The translations under genes were made by a program, and so were the position numbers. The notes under the pieces are model-generated. The model did no database searches. It saw nothing but the letters and a program-made list of their open reading frames with translations, and was not told where the DNA came from. 64,000 nt of DNA from Clostridium cellulovorans 743B (lineage in GTDB: Bacteria; Bacillota; Clostridia; Clostridiales; Clostridiaceae): positions 806,001 to 870,000 of the forward strand of contig NC_014393.1 of the NCBI RefSeq assembly GCF_000145275.1, read 5' to 3'. Positions 17,181 through 26,770 of this stretch are shown here, piece by piece (positions within the stretch are counted from its first letter, which is position 1; the number at the start of each line of letters is the position of its first letter).

Positions 17181-19526
17181 ATGGTAAACATGAGAGAAAT
17201 TAAGATATCTATAAGAAATTTAGTAGAATTTATTATGCGACATGGTAGCATTGATAATAGATATGTTGGCAGTGTTAGAGCTGTGGAAGGTACAAGGGCA
17301 CATCAAAAAATTCAAAGGGGCTATAAGGATAATTATAAGGCTGAGTTTCCTTTAAAATATGAGATTGTTGAGGAAGATATAAAAATCATAGTAGAGGGAA
17401 GAGCTGACGGAATTTTAAGTGAAGATGATGATTTTATAATCGATGAAATAAAAACTACTGTAAGAGATTTAGCTAGTATAGATGAAGACTTTAATCCTCT
17501 TCATTGGGCCCAGGCAAAGTGCTACGGATACATATATTGCTTGCAAAATGAACTGTCGGAAATATATATACAAATTACCTATTACAACATAGAAACCGAT
17601 GAGACTAAATTTCTTAGAAACAAATATACCTTTGATGAGCTTAAGAATTTTTTCTTTGATTTAATAGATAAATATAAAGAGTGGGCGGAAATTCAAAAGC
17701 AGTGGGAAAATCTTAGGGATGAGACTATAAAGTGGTTAACTTTTCCTTTTAATGAATATAGAAGAGGGCAAAGAGATTTTGCAGTAAGGGTCTATAAAAG
17801 TATAACTGATGGTAAGAAGTGTTTTGCTCAAGCACCAACTGGAATTGGTAAGACTGTATCTACTCTTTTCCCAGCAATCAAGGCGTTAGGAGAAGGTCAT
17901 AGTTCAAAGCTTTTTTATCTTACAGCAAAGACAATAACTAGAGAAGTAGCAGAGAATACTATAGAAGCTATGAGAAATAAGGGTTTAAAGCTTAAAGCTG
18001 TGACTATAACTGCTAAGGATAAGGTATGTTTTATGGAAGAGTCCAATTGTAATCCAGAATATTGTCCTTATGCAAATGGTTATTATGATCGTATAAATGA
18101 AGCTTTAAAGTTAATATTAAAAGAAAAGGGTGATTATACAAGAGAAATCATCGAGAAATTTGCTAAGGATTATCAATTATGTCCTTTTGAATTGGCTTTG
18201 GATTTAACTTTATGGTCTGATGCAATTGTTTGTGACTACAATTATGTTTTTGATCCAAAGGTTTATTTAAGAAGGTTTTTTGAAAATAAGACTACAGATT
18301 TTACTTTTTTAATAGATGAGGCTCATAACTTAGTTGATAGAGGGCGGGAAATGTTTTCTGCCACCTTAAATAAGAGTGATGTAATGAATCTTAAAAAAGA
18401 GCTTAAGGAAAAAGATAAAAGACTTTATAAAGCTCTTAATAATATAAATAGTTACTTTGTGGAGAAGAAAAAAGCTTGCGAGCCAGAAGGTATTATTATA
18501 GAGAAAGAAGAGCCACTGGAACTTTATACTTTCCTTAGAGTTTTCTTAGAAAGGGCAGATGAATATCTATCAGAAAACCAAGATGATAGTGAAGAATTAT
18601 TAAAGTTTTATTTTGATGCTTATAGTTTTATGTCTATTGGGGATTTATATAATGAAAAGTATGTGACCTTTACAGAGAAGAACTATGATGATACAAGAAT
18701 AAAACTTTATTGTGTTGATCCTTCTGAATTATTACAAGGAGCTATGAAACGAGGAAAAGCTTCTGTTATTTTTTCTGCTACCTTGTTACCATTACCATAC
18801 TTTCAGGATATCTTAGGTGGAAATTCAGAAGATTATTTAGTGAATTTGACTTCTCCTTTTAATATAGATAACAGGTTATTGCTTATTGCTGACAATGTAT
18901 CCACAACTTATACAAAAAGAGAGGAATCTTTGGATGATATTGTTGATTATATAATTCTTACAGCTAAAAGCAAGATAGGAAATTATATGGTTTTCTTTCC
19001 TTCTTATAAATATATGGAGATGGTATATGAAAGCTTTTTAGAAAGAGAGACTGGCTTAACTTCAAAAATTCAAGGCTCTAGTATGACGGAAGAGGAAAAG
19101 GAAGAATTTCTTGGAGCATTCAAAAATGATCCAGAAGAATCCTATATAGGATTTTGTGTTTTAGGTGGTCATTTTTCAGAAGGGATAGATTTAACTTATG
19201 ATAGGCTCATAGGTGTTATAATAGTCGGAGTAGGTATGCCTCAGATTGGAATTGATAGGGATATTATAAAGGATTATTTTAACGAGAAAGAAGGAACTGG
19301 TTTTGATTACGCATACACTTACCCTGGAATGATAAAGGTACTTCAAGCAGTTGGTAGGTGCATTAGAACCGAAGAAGATAAAGGTGTAATAGTACTTATA
19401 GATACAAGGTATGGGCAAAGAAGGTATACACAGTTATTCCCAGCAGAGTGGCGAAACAATAATAAGGTAAGAAGCACAGAGGAAGCAGCTACTCTTATGA
19501 AGAATTTTTGGGATAGAATTGAATAA
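17181..19526 (+). CDS. PD-(D/E)XK nuclease / XPD-DinG type Fe-S helicase fusion
   Basis: A 781-residue DNA-processing enzyme. The N-terminal part (about 1-180) has a Cas4-like PD-(D/E)XK nuclease pattern: EGTRAHQK, VEGRADGIL, IDEIKTT and HWAQAKCYGYIY. The rest is an XPD/DinG superfamily 2 helicase. Walker A is APTGIGKT at residues 218-225 and the DEAH box is at 379-382. A four-cysteine Fe-S insert lies between them (VCFMEESNC, EYCPY, LCPFELALD), and the C-terminal motif VLQAVGRCIRTEEDKG is present. Such proteins are annotated as DNA repair helicases (COG1199) and the Fe-S cluster suits an anaerobe. It stands alone, behind a stretch with no evident gene. Confidence 0.85.
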   Translation: MVNMREIKISIRNLVEFIMRHGSIDNRYVGSVRAVEGTRAHQKIQRGYKDNYKAEFPLKYEIVEEDIKIIVEGRADGILSEDDDFIIDEIKTTVRDLASIDEDFNPLHWAQAKCYGYIYCLQNELSEIYIQITYYNIETDETKFLRNKYTFDELKNFFFDLIDKYKEWAEIQKQWENLRDETIKWLTFPFNEYRRGQRDFAVRVYKSITDGKKCFAQAPTGIGKTVSTLFPAIKALGEGHSSKLFYLTAKTITREVAENTIEAMRNKGLKLKAVTITAKDKVCFMEESNCNPEYCPYANGYYDRINEALKLILKEKGDYTREIIEKFAKDYQLCPFELALDLTLWSDAIVCDYNYVFDPKVYLRRFFENKTTDFTFLIDEAHNLVDRGREMFSATLNKSDVMNLKKELKEKDKRLYKALNNINSYFVEKKKACEPEGIIIEKEEPLELYTFLRVFLERADEYLSENQDDSEELLKFYFDAYSFMSIGDLYNEKYVTFTEKNYDDTRIKLYCVDPSELLQGAMKRGKASVIFSATLLPLPYFQDILGGNSEDYLVNLTSPFNIDNRLLLIADNVSTTYTKREESLDDIVDYIILTAKSKIGNYMVFFPSYKYMEMVYESFLERETGLTSKIQGSSMTEEEKEEFLGAFKNDPEESYIGFCVLGGHFSEGIDLTYDRLIGVIIVGVGMPQIGIDRDIIKDYFNEKEGTGFDYAYTYPGMIKVLQAVGRCIRTEEDKGVIVLIDTRYGQRRYTQLFPAEWRNNNKVRSTEEAATLMKNFWDRIE

Positions 19527-19559
19527 GCAGTATACGTAAATAAATTAGTTGAAGACTAA

Positions 19560-19644
19560 TTTAAGTAACCTTCAATTAGAAATGTATATTGATTTCATAA
19601 ATGGTATGTACATTTAATCTAGAAACATTATTGGAACTTATATA
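19560..19644 (-). repeat. Dispersed palindromic-end element, copy 4
   Basis: In minus orientation it begins CTATATAAGTTCCAATAATG and continues TTTCTAGATTAAAT. The distal end (TCTAATTGAAGGTTACTTA) has decayed. It closely matches copies 1 and 5, and lies in the 5' leader of the oxidoreductase gene. Confidence 0.68.
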
Positions 19645-19680
19645 GAAGCTAAAATTTATAACAAAACAGGAGGAAAACAT

Positions 19681-20667
19681 ATGATTAACTTTGGTGTAAT
19701 AGGAACAGGAAAGATAGTAGAACAATTTTTAGCAGCGGCAGCATTAGTTGAGGATTTTTCTTTTACTGCTATTTATTCGAGAACTGAAAATTCAGCAAAG
19801 GCTTTTGCAGAAAAGCATGGAGCAAAAGAGTACTACACTAATCTAGAAGAAATGGCAAAGAGTAAATCTATTGATGCAGTTTATATAGCATCACCTAATG
19901 CACTTCATTGTGAGCAAACAATTTTATTTTTAAATAATAAAAAGCATGTGCTTTGTGAAAAAGCTTTAGCTTCAAATAGTAGGGAAGTAAAAAAGATGAT
20001 AGAAGTAGCAAAGAAAAATCAAGTGTTTTTAATGGAAGCCATGAAAACTACAGTAACTCCAAACTTTACATCTATAAGAGAGAATTTATATAAGATTGGA
20101 AAGATAAGAAGCTATGTAGGAAACTATTGTCAGTATTCTTCAAGGTATGATCAATATAAAGAAGGGATTATCCAAAATGCGTTTAAACCAGAGCTGTCCA
20201 ACGGAGCAATAATGGACATCGGAGTTTATTGTATAGAACCTATGGTTCAACTTTTTGGTAAGCCTAACACTATAAAAGCAACAGGAGTAATGCTTGAATC
20301 AGGGGTAGACGGAAGTGGAAGCATAAGCTTTGGCTATAAAGATATGGAGGCTATTGTGATATACTCAAAAATAACACATTCCTTCTGTTCATCAGAAATT
20401 AAAGGTGAGAAGGGTAGCATCATCATAGGTAATATGAATAACTTTAATGATGTAAAAATTCATTATAGAAGTGGAGACGTAGAAGATATTTCAATAAAGC
20501 AAAATAAGGAATTAATGATTTATGAAATAGAAGAATTCATAAAATCACTCAAAGCAAGAGAAATGGAGTCAAAGGTTAATTCTCATGAAGTTTCCATTAA
20601 AACTATGGAGATAATTGATGAGGCGAGAAGTCAAATTGGTGTTGTATATCCTGCAGATCAAAAATAG
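19681..20667 (+). CDS. Gfo/Idh/MocA family oxidoreductase
   Basis: A 328-residue NAD(P)-dependent sugar- or inositol-type dehydrogenase. The Rossmann fold at the N-terminus shows GVIGTGKIVEQFL; the conserved CEKALA (family EKP-type motif, here EKA with Lys retained) lies near residue 97, and the C-terminal substrate domain includes MDIGVYCIEPMVQLFG. The substrate cannot be told from sequence. AGGAGG lies 7 nt before the ATG. It is flanked by a repeat element and unrelated genes, so it is probably a single-gene unit. Confidence 0.88.
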   Translation: MINFGVIGTGKIVEQFLAAAALVEDFSFTAIYSRTENSAKAFAEKHGAKEYYTNLEEMAKSKSIDAVYIASPNALHCEQTILFLNNKKHVLCEKALASNSREVKKMIEVAKKNQVFLMEAMKTTVTPNFTSIRENLYKIGKIRSYVGNYCQYSSRYDQYKEGIIQNAFKPELSNGAIMDIGVYCIEPMVQLFGKPNTIKATGVMLESGVDGSGSISFGYKDMEAIVIYSKITHSFCSSEIKGEKGSIIIGNMNNFNDVKIHYRSGDVEDISIKQNKELMIYEIEEFIKSLKAREMESKVNSHEVSIKTMEIIDEARSQIGVVYPADQK

Positions 20668-20831
20668 TTTTATATTTGGAATGTAAAGGCAACACAAAAA
20701 ATTTATACTTTATTTATATTTATGTTAGATAAAATATATAGGTGCGTTTTATAATTAAATAATAAGAAAAATCTCTAATAATTGATCTGAAATATGATAA
20801 TAAATTAAAGTGATAGTTAGTATTTGAGTAA

Positions 20832-20855
20832 ATCTACGATGCAAATTGCGTAGAT
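20832..20855. promoter_or_regulatory. Inverted repeat in the leader of the secreted-paralogue/ABC/two-component cluster
   Basis: ATCTACG is inverted 10 nt later as CGTAGAT. It sits about 120 bp before the first gene of the cluster, in an otherwise featureless 308-bp gap (20668-20975). It is a candidate binding site for the cluster's response regulator or a leader hairpin. Confidence 0.35.
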
Positions 20856-20975
20856 AAATAAGGTATTTGCTAAGTTTCTATACTTATTGACTCTATTAGT
20901 AAGTAATGTAACAAAATAAATTAACGTTATGATTGATTGTTTTGGAAAAAAGCTTAAATAAAAAGGAGTGAAAAG

Positions 20976-22265
20976 ATGAAATTTAAAAAGAAGAGATTAA
21001 TAGCTTTAAGCCTAATAATTGGTTCAACGCTATTTGTATCTACAGCTCTTGCTGAAATCAATTCAAAGAGTGGCTATGAACAAGGAAAAGATATACTCAA
21101 ATATACTGCGTCTCAACTTTATGAAGGTAGTATAAAAAGTTATACAATAGAAACTGAGACCACATTATTAGACAATGATGATATTATGGAAAAACAAAAT
21201 GAAGTAAAGAAATATGATATAGTAAACAAGCGTATGGAAGACACATCTACTCAATTAAAAAATGGACAGCAAGTTAAATATTATTTTTATAAGGACCTAA
21301 ATAAAGATATCAGTTATGATAAATCTAGTGATACTTATTATGTTACTCAATTTTCTGAGCCACAGAGTATTGATTATTTAGGTAAGAATCCCTTTAAACA
21401 ACAATATGCTTCTGACTTTGAAAAAATTGCTGATGCAGTGGTTGGTAATCTCAAAGATTATGTAGTGGTTTCTGAAAGACCAGATGGAAGCAAAATGTTA
21501 TCAGGAGCTATTAGCAAAACTCAGATTCCGGCACTGGTTAATGCAATTTCTTCTTATTTAATGAAGCAAGAACTTTCTAATACTTATGATCAAGAAAAGC
21601 AAGCTTATGTAGATAGAGGCTTAAAGGATGTATTTGTGAAAGCTGTAAAGGGAAGTGCTAATGTATCTAAGTCAGGAATTGTGGAAAGTGTTAATATAGA
21701 TACATTAATAAGTGCTAGAGATGATAAGGAAGAATTTCATATTTTTACATTAAAGACTGTCATTAAGGTAAAGGATTTAAATAGTACAGTAGTAAATGAA
21801 CCAAACTTAAAAGAAAAGACAGTACAAACCACTTATATTGATAATAAAGGAAGCGTTACTGCATCAGATAAGGTTGATATTGGTATATATAAAGGAACTT
21901 ATAAAAATGATATATTAATTGTGAAAGATAACAATATTGTAAAAATAGGTGAAAGAGTTTTAGAGATAAGAGAGATAAGTGAAAGTAAAATTAATGCATA
22001 TTATTCAGAAAATTACCTAGAGGGTTATGAAAACTATAAAAAGTCAGCAATATTTGCAGATATAGAAAAAAATTTAGAAAAACATCCAGATAAAAATCCA
22101 GCAGAAAGGTATTATTCTATTGCTATAGAATTCACTTATGGAGATAATGATGAGATGGGATATTTAGGGTTATATGAACCAACTAGTGTTAATGTTAGCT
22201 TTGAAAAGCATAAACAAGATAGCGATGTTATTGCTAATTCTAATCTAGTTAGGGTATTAAATTAG
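20976..22265 (+). CDS. Secreted protein, paralogue A of a tandem pair
   Basis: A 429-residue exported protein of unknown function. It has a signal peptide with likely cleavage after TALA (residue 26), then EINSKSGYEQGKDILKYTA, which is nearly identical to the next gene product. The mature protein is hydrophilic and beta/alpha mixed with no catalytic motif I recognise. Shared blocks include a FEKIADAVVGNLKDYVVVSE-like segment, SKTQIPALVNAISSYLMK, YKGTYKNDI and KIGERVLEI. AAAGGAGTG precedes the ATG. It heads a same-strand series with an identical-plan paralogue, an ABC exporter and a two-component system, suggesting an envelope-linked sensing or defence role (inferred). Confidence 0.7.
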   Translation: MKFKKKRLIALSLIIGSTLFVSTALAEINSKSGYEQGKDILKYTASQLYEGSIKSYTIETETTLLDNDDIMEKQNEVKKYDIVNKRMEDTSTQLKNGQQVKYYFYKDLNKDISYDKSSDTYYVTQFSEPQSIDYLGKNPFKQQYASDFEKIADAVVGNLKDYVVVSERPDGSKMLSGAISKTQIPALVNAISSYLMKQELSNTYDQEKQAYVDRGLKDVFVKAVKGSANVSKSGIVESVNIDTLISARDDKEEFHIFTLKTVIKVKDLNSTVVNEPNLKEKTVQTTYIDNKGSVTASDKVDIGIYKGTYKNDILIVKDNNIVKIGERVLEIREISESKINAYYSENYLEGYENYKKSAIFADIEKNLEKHPDKNPAERYYSIAIEFTYGDNDEMGYLGLYEPTSVNVSFEKHKQDSDVIANSNLVRVLN

Positions 22266-22330
22266 AGATTTTCATTTTTGATTATCAAAATTAGAATCAG
22301 AAGATCTATATAAGTAAAAGGTGAAGGAAT

Positions 22331-23611
22331 ATGAAGTTGAACAAAAGGCAGAAGATAGCCCTAAGTTTTGTAGTAGGATTAATAATGTTTGTAACAACAG
22401 CTTTAGCTGAAATAAATTCCAAAAGCGGATATGAGGAAGGCAAGGATATTTTAAAGTATACTGCAACTAGCCTTAGTGATGGAACAATATCAAATTATAC
22501 AATTGAAAGAGCTATAGAATTAAAGGATAATGGTGCGAAAATTTTATGTGAGAATTCAATTACAAAGTACGATGTAATAAATAAGGCAATTGAGAAAGCT
22601 ATTTTAGGAGGGGAAGGAAAAGGACGTTATCAAAATCATAGTTATATAGACAGTAATATTAAGATAGATAGTATAGATAACGGATATAGAGTTAGTAATA
22701 ATTTTTACGGAAATAACTTCTATAAGTTTTCAACCCCTTTTGAAAGAGGTGATTACTCAGATTTAGAAAAAATAACGGATGCTGCTATTGGTGAGTTGAA
22801 GGATTATATTGTAGTTTCAGAAAATCCTAATGGAAGTAAAGAACTAGCAGTGTCTGTCAATCAGGCACAAATACCAACAGTAGTAAATGCTATGACTTCA
22901 TATTATTTTAAAAGTAAATTAGGTAAAACATATGATGCTGAAACTCAGAGTAATAAATATAACTTACACAAGGATATTTTTATCAAATCAGCATCAGGAT
23001 GTATGAACATAACAGAGCAAGATATAGTTGATAAAATCATTGTATCTTTAAGCGTCATTGGAAAAGATGAGCAAAATAATGAGCATATAATTACCCTAGA
23101 TATACTTCTTAAGATAACTAATATTAATGAGACTACTGTAAAAAAACCTAATTTAGATGATCCAAATATTACTGTTCAATATGATAATTATCAAAAAGGC
23201 GTAGAAAAAGTTGATATTAATATTTATGTTGGAACTTATAAAAGTGATATAACTGTTGTTAAAAATGGAGAAGTTATAAAGATTGGTGATAGAACAGTTG
23301 AAATCAAAAGTTTAGACACAGATACTATTTCAATAATATATTATCAAAATTATAAGGACGGATATGAAGAAGGTAATGCGAAATCATCAGTATTTAGGTT
23401 TACTGGAGAACAAAATAATAGTAAAGAGAGTTTTGGAAAGTTTTATTCTTTAAATTATAATATAAGAGATGTAGATTCTAACAATAGTGTTGGGACTATA
23501 GACTTGCAAAGCCCAAGTAGTATCTATTTTGATATTAAGTCAACAAATGATAATAAGGATGAGAATAAAGAAAAAACTAATCATGTTCTTTTTCAAAGAG
23601 TAGTACAATAA
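22331..23611 (+). CDS. Secreted protein, paralogue B of a tandem pair
   Basis: A 426-residue paralogue of the preceding product: same signal peptide plan (cleavage after TALA), identical ALAEINSKSGYE junction, and the same block order (SDLEKITDAAIGELKDYIVV, QAQIPTVVNAMTSYYFK, YVGTYKSDITVV, KIGDRTVEI). The two differ clearly elsewhere, so the duplication is not recent. AAAGGTGAAGGA precedes the ATG, 65 nt after the previous stop. Function unknown; retention of both copies beside the exporter and sensor genes suggests related but distinct ligands or roles. Confidence 0.7.
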   Translation: MKLNKRQKIALSFVVGLIMFVTTALAEINSKSGYEEGKDILKYTATSLSDGTISNYTIERAIELKDNGAKILCENSITKYDVINKAIEKAILGGEGKGRYQNHSYIDSNIKIDSIDNGYRVSNNFYGNNFYKFSTPFERGDYSDLEKITDAAIGELKDYIVVSENPNGSKELAVSVNQAQIPTVVNAMTSYYFKSKLGKTYDAETQSNKYNLHKDIFIKSASGCMNITEQDIVDKIIVSLSVIGKDEQNNEHIITLDILLKITNINETTVKKPNLDDPNITVQYDNYQKGVEKVDINIYVGTYKSDITVVKNGEVIKIGDRTVEIKSLDTDTISIIYYQNYKDGYEEGNAKSSVFRFTGEQNNSKESFGKFYSLNYNIRDVDSNNSVGTIDLQSPSSIYFDIKSTNDNKDENKEKTNHVLFQRVVQ

Positions 23612-23744
23612 CTTTTTATTTTATCGAATTAGTTAGATTATAATTTGTTTTTAGAGTGAATGATAAGAAGAGTTTCAAAATTTGAAAGCTTTTTTATAAA
23701 GGGCATGGAATTATGTCACTAATCTTAAAATAGGAGAAACGGTT

Positions 23745-24470
23745 ATGGATGTGGTTATTGAAATAAAAAATCTCACTAAATTATATAGTAACAAAAGAGG
23801 TATAAGAGATATAAATTTACAAATTCAAAGAGGCGATGTTTTTGGTTTTTTAGGACCTAATGGAGCTGGTAAAACAACCGCAATGAAAATTATGACTGGA
23901 CTTGTAAAACCAGATTCTGGTGATGTGAAAATTCTTGGACATAGCATTTTAGAAGATACAGAAAACGCTTTGAAAAAAGTAGGATGTCTAATTGAAAATG
24001 CGGAAGCGTATCCCTATCTAACGGCTTTTGAAAATCTTAAACAATTTTCAAGGTATTATGATAATGTAGACGAAAAGAGAATAGAAGAGGTATTAGAACT
24101 TACAGGAATTTTCAAATATAAAAATGAAAAACCAAAGAAATTCTCTTTAGGTATGAAACAAAGACTTGGAATAGCAGCAGCAATTGTATCTAGACCAGAA
24201 ATCGTAATATTAGATGAGCCACTTAATGGTCTTGATGTTGAAGGTATGATAAGTATGAGAGAACTTATAAAGAAGCTTTCTGTGGAGGAAAATACAACTT
24301 TCTTTATTTCTAGTCACTTAATTCATGATATAGAGCTCACTTGTAATAAGATAGGAGTACTTCATAATGGGGTTATCCTTAATGTAGAAACAACACAGAA
24401 CATATTAAATAATTATGCGAGTCTTGAAAATTATTTTGTCAGTGAGGTTGAAGCAAATGCGAGGGTATAA
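23745..24470 (+). CDS. ABC transporter ATP-binding protein
   Basis: A 241-residue ATPase of an ABC-2 type exporter. Walker A is GPNGAGKTT (residues 37-45), the signature is FSLGMKQRLG, Walker B is IVILDEPLNGLD and the H-loop is in ISSHLIHD. It resembles ATPases of bacitracin/lantibiotic-type export and immunity systems (CcmA/DrrA-like). The ribosome binding site is AGGAGAA. Its 3' end overlaps the start of the permease gene by 14 nt, so the two are translationally coupled and form one transporter. Substrate unknown. Confidence 0.9.
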   Translation: MDVVIEIKNLTKLYSNKRGIRDINLQIQRGDVFGFLGPNGAGKTTAMKIMTGLVKPDSGDVKILGHSILEDTENALKKVGCLIENAEAYPYLTAFENLKQFSRYYDNVDEKRIEEVLELTGIFKYKNEKPKKFSLGMKQRLGIAAAIVSRPEIVILDEPLNGLDVEGMISMRELIKKLSVEENTTFFISSHLIHDIELTCNKIGVLHNGVILNVETTQNILNNYASLENYFVSEVEANARV

Positions 24471-25209
24471 AAATGCAGTGATAAATGAGGTAGAGAAATT
24501 ATATAAAAAGAAAAAGGTAATAATATCAGCTATATTATCACTAATTAGTATATGTATTGGGGAATTAGCAGTAATAGCGCTAAGAGAAGGTCTTGGGATA
24601 ATAGGAGCCCAGAGTATGGACTTTCCTATATTAGTATTATCTATATTAGTATATACTGTGTTGCCATTATTTACAGCTTTAGTTGCAGTAGATAGTTTTA
24701 GTGGAGAGTTTTCACATAATACCATGAAAATTCTTATAACAAGGCCTATTTCTAGGTTTAAAGTATTCTGTGCAAAGTTTACAGCTATAATTATTTTTAT
24801 ATTATCTAATCTTTTATTTGCAATGCTTTTTTCTATAATTGCAGGAATTTTATTTAATCCAAGTACTTTTTCAATAAGTGGACTTATTCAAGTAATAATT
24901 AGTTATTTTGTTACCTTATTTCCTATGATTGTTTTAGCTTTATTAGTTGTGTTCTATGCGAATATGATAAAGAGCGGAACAGCAGTATTTTTTCTAGCAA
25001 TAATAACATTTATAGGTTTCAAAGCTTTAGAAATTGTATTAACTAAATATTCAGGAATATTTTTTACATCTACTTTTGGATGGTATAAGTTATGGATAAT
25101 GAATATTTTCCCAGCATGGAAAATACTTCGTCAAGGGATGCTTTTAGTTAGTTATTCGATATTATTATTTACAGGAAGCTATTATTTCTTTGATAAAAAA
25201 GAATTTTAA
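24457..25209 (+). CDS. ABC-2 type transporter permease
   Basis: A 250-residue membrane protein with six probable membrane segments, partner of the preceding ATPase. The segment DSFSGEFSHNTMKILITRPISRFKVFCAKF is the typical cytoplasmic loop of ABC-2 permeases (permeases of the NatB/LanFEG type). An open frame starts at 24415, but the ATG at 24457 (MRGYKNAVINE) has GAGG about 10 nt upstream and gives a small overlap. It ends 8 nt before the histidine kinase gene, so they are in one operon. Confidence 0.82.
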   Translation: MRGYKNAVINEVEKLYKKKKVIISAILSLISICIGELAVIALREGLGIIGAQSMDFPILVLSILVYTVLPLFTALVAVDSFSGEFSHNTMKILITRPISRFKVFCAKFTAIIIFILSNLLFAMLFSIIAGILFNPSTFSISGLIQVIISYFVTLFPMIVLALLVVFYANMIKSGTAVFFLAIITFIGFKALEIVLTKYSGIFFTSTFGWYKLWIMNIFPAWKILRQGMLLVSYSILLFTGSYYFFDKKEF

Positions 25210-25217
25210 GGTGAATT

Positions 25218-26669
25218 ATGAAGATAAAAAAACGATTATTTATTTCTAATATAATTACGGTTCTAATAACATTAATAATAACTATAGTTGCAACTTGTGG
25301 CTTTTTCTTTTTTTCTGCAAGACTTGATATTAGAAGAATGAACACGAAAAATATTGAAGAAGTTGTGGATAAAAGTAAAAGCCTATCAGAGATTTCAAAT
25401 TATTTGATAGATTCAGAGCGTAAAATTAAAACAAACGTAGAAATTGAGAAATATCTAAGATATTCTCTAGCGGATATGAATGGAAAGTATATATTATATA
25501 AAAGTCAGAATGATATTATTCAATCTGAAGGTATTAACAGAATTGATGTTGAAAGAATTGTGGATGAGTCTAAGGGAACTATAGATATTAATGGTGAAAA
25601 CTATATGTCTAAGATTTCTGGGTTTCAAAATGAAGATGGGTCTAATGGAAAGTTAATATTAATGGTTCCAGTAAGCAAAGAAACCTTTGAATCTAAACAT
25701 TTTTTCATATTTATAACTATAGCTTTTGTATTTGCTTTTATTATAGCAAATTTTATCACTACCTATAATTTTGTTAGAAGAATAATGCAGCCTATAAATC
25801 ATTTAAAGGCTGCAACATCAGATATAAGAGATGGAAATTTAGATTCTCAGATTATTGAAGCGGGGGATGAAGAAATACGGGAACTCTGTAATGGCTTCGA
25901 GATTATGAGAATACGTCTTAAAGATTCTGTAACTTTGAAGAGTAAATATGATGAGAATAGAAGACTTATTGTATCTAGTATTTCTCACGACTTAAAAACT
26001 CCAATAACATCTATAAAAGGATATGTTGAAGGAATTTTAGATGGAGTTGCCAATACAGAAGAAAAAGTTTTTGATTATCTTAAAATCATCAATATGAAGG
26101 CTGATTATATGAATGTTATTATTGATGATCTACTTTTACATTCAAAGCTTGATTTAAATCAGATACCGTACAATTTTGAGAAGACCGATATAGTTAATTA
26201 CTTTGAGGATTGCATATGTGAATGTGAAGGAGAGCTGAAAAAGTATAATATAGATATGAACTTAGATAATCAGCTTGTGACTACAAGAATGGTTAAGATT
26301 GATAGAGAAAAGCTAAGAAGAGTTATAATCAATATAATAGATAATGCGCGTAAATATATGGACAAGGAATATGGACAAATAAACATAGATCTTAGAGAAA
26401 CTAATACCAGTATCATAATCGAAATTAGAGATAATGGTATGGGAATAGATGAAGAGGAAGTAAATAAGATATTTAATAGGTTTTACAGGATAGACAAGTC
26501 TAGAAATCAAACAAAAGGTAGCGGACTAGGACTAGCTATAGCTAAACAAATAGTTGAAGATCATAAGGGTCGTATCTGGGCTAAGAGTCATGGGGGTGAA
26601 GGGACAAGTATTTTGATGTCTTTACCGAAAGGTAAGGTACTTAATAATGATGTAGAAGATACTTTATAG
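25218..26669 (+). CDS. Sensor histidine kinase
   Basis: A 483-residue membrane sensor kinase. It has TM1 at about residues 9-33, an extracytoplasmic sensor domain of about 125 residues, TM2 at about 160-182, and HAMP after RRIMQPINHLKAAT. Phospho-acceptor His257 lies in SSISHDLKTPITS. The N-box is IINIIDNARKYM, the G1 box EIRDNGMGID, the F-box FNRFYRID and the G2 box GSGLGLAIAK. All catalytic elements are intact. It follows the permease by 8 nt. The large outside domain suits sensing an envelope ligand or one of the two secreted proteins; that link is inference. Confidence 0.92.
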   Translation: MKIKKRLFISNIITVLITLIITIVATCGFFFFSARLDIRRMNTKNIEEVVDKSKSLSEISNYLIDSERKIKTNVEIEKYLRYSLADMNGKYILYKSQNDIIQSEGINRIDVERIVDESKGTIDINGENYMSKISGFQNEDGSNGKLILMVPVSKETFESKHFFIFITIAFVFAFIIANFITTYNFVRRIMQPINHLKAATSDIRDGNLDSQIIEAGDEEIRELCNGFEIMRIRLKDSVTLKSKYDENRRLIVSSISHDLKTPITSIKGYVEGILDGVANTEEKVFDYLKIINMKADYMNVIIDDLLLHSKLDLNQIPYNFEKTDIVNYFEDCICECEGELKKYNIDMNLDNQLVTTRMVKIDREKLRRVIINIIDNARKYMDKEYGQINIDLRETNTSIIIEIRDNGMGIDEEEVNKIFNRFYRIDKSRNQTKGSGLGLAIAKQIVEDHKGRIWAKSHGGEGTSILMSLPKGKVLNNDVEDTL

Positions 26670-26700
26670 TAATTATACTTCGCAGGAGTTAATAAAAAAT

Positions 26701-26740
26701 ACTATCTGAAGTTCAGAAATATTCTATTTATTCAGATAGT
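26701..26740 (+). promoter_or_regulatory. Stem-loop between the kinase and response regulator genes
   Basis: ACTATCTGAA pairs perfectly with TTCAGATAGT around a 20-nt loop. No T-run follows (GAGAATG), so it is unlikely to terminate transcription. It may set the kinase/regulator ratio by RNA stability or be a regulator binding site. Confidence 0.5.
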
Positions 26741-26770
26741 GAGAATGTAAAAAAAGAGGAGCTTAAAATT

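Noticed and set aside
17181..17730. Cas4 and a CRISPR locus
   Set aside because: The nuclease pattern is part of a helicase fusion, and there is no repeat-spacer array or other cas gene in the window.
20887..20909. Promoter with TTGACT upstream of the secreted-paralogue cluster
   Set aside because: No acceptable -10 hexamer occurs at 16-18 bp spacing; TAATGT is only 11 bp away.
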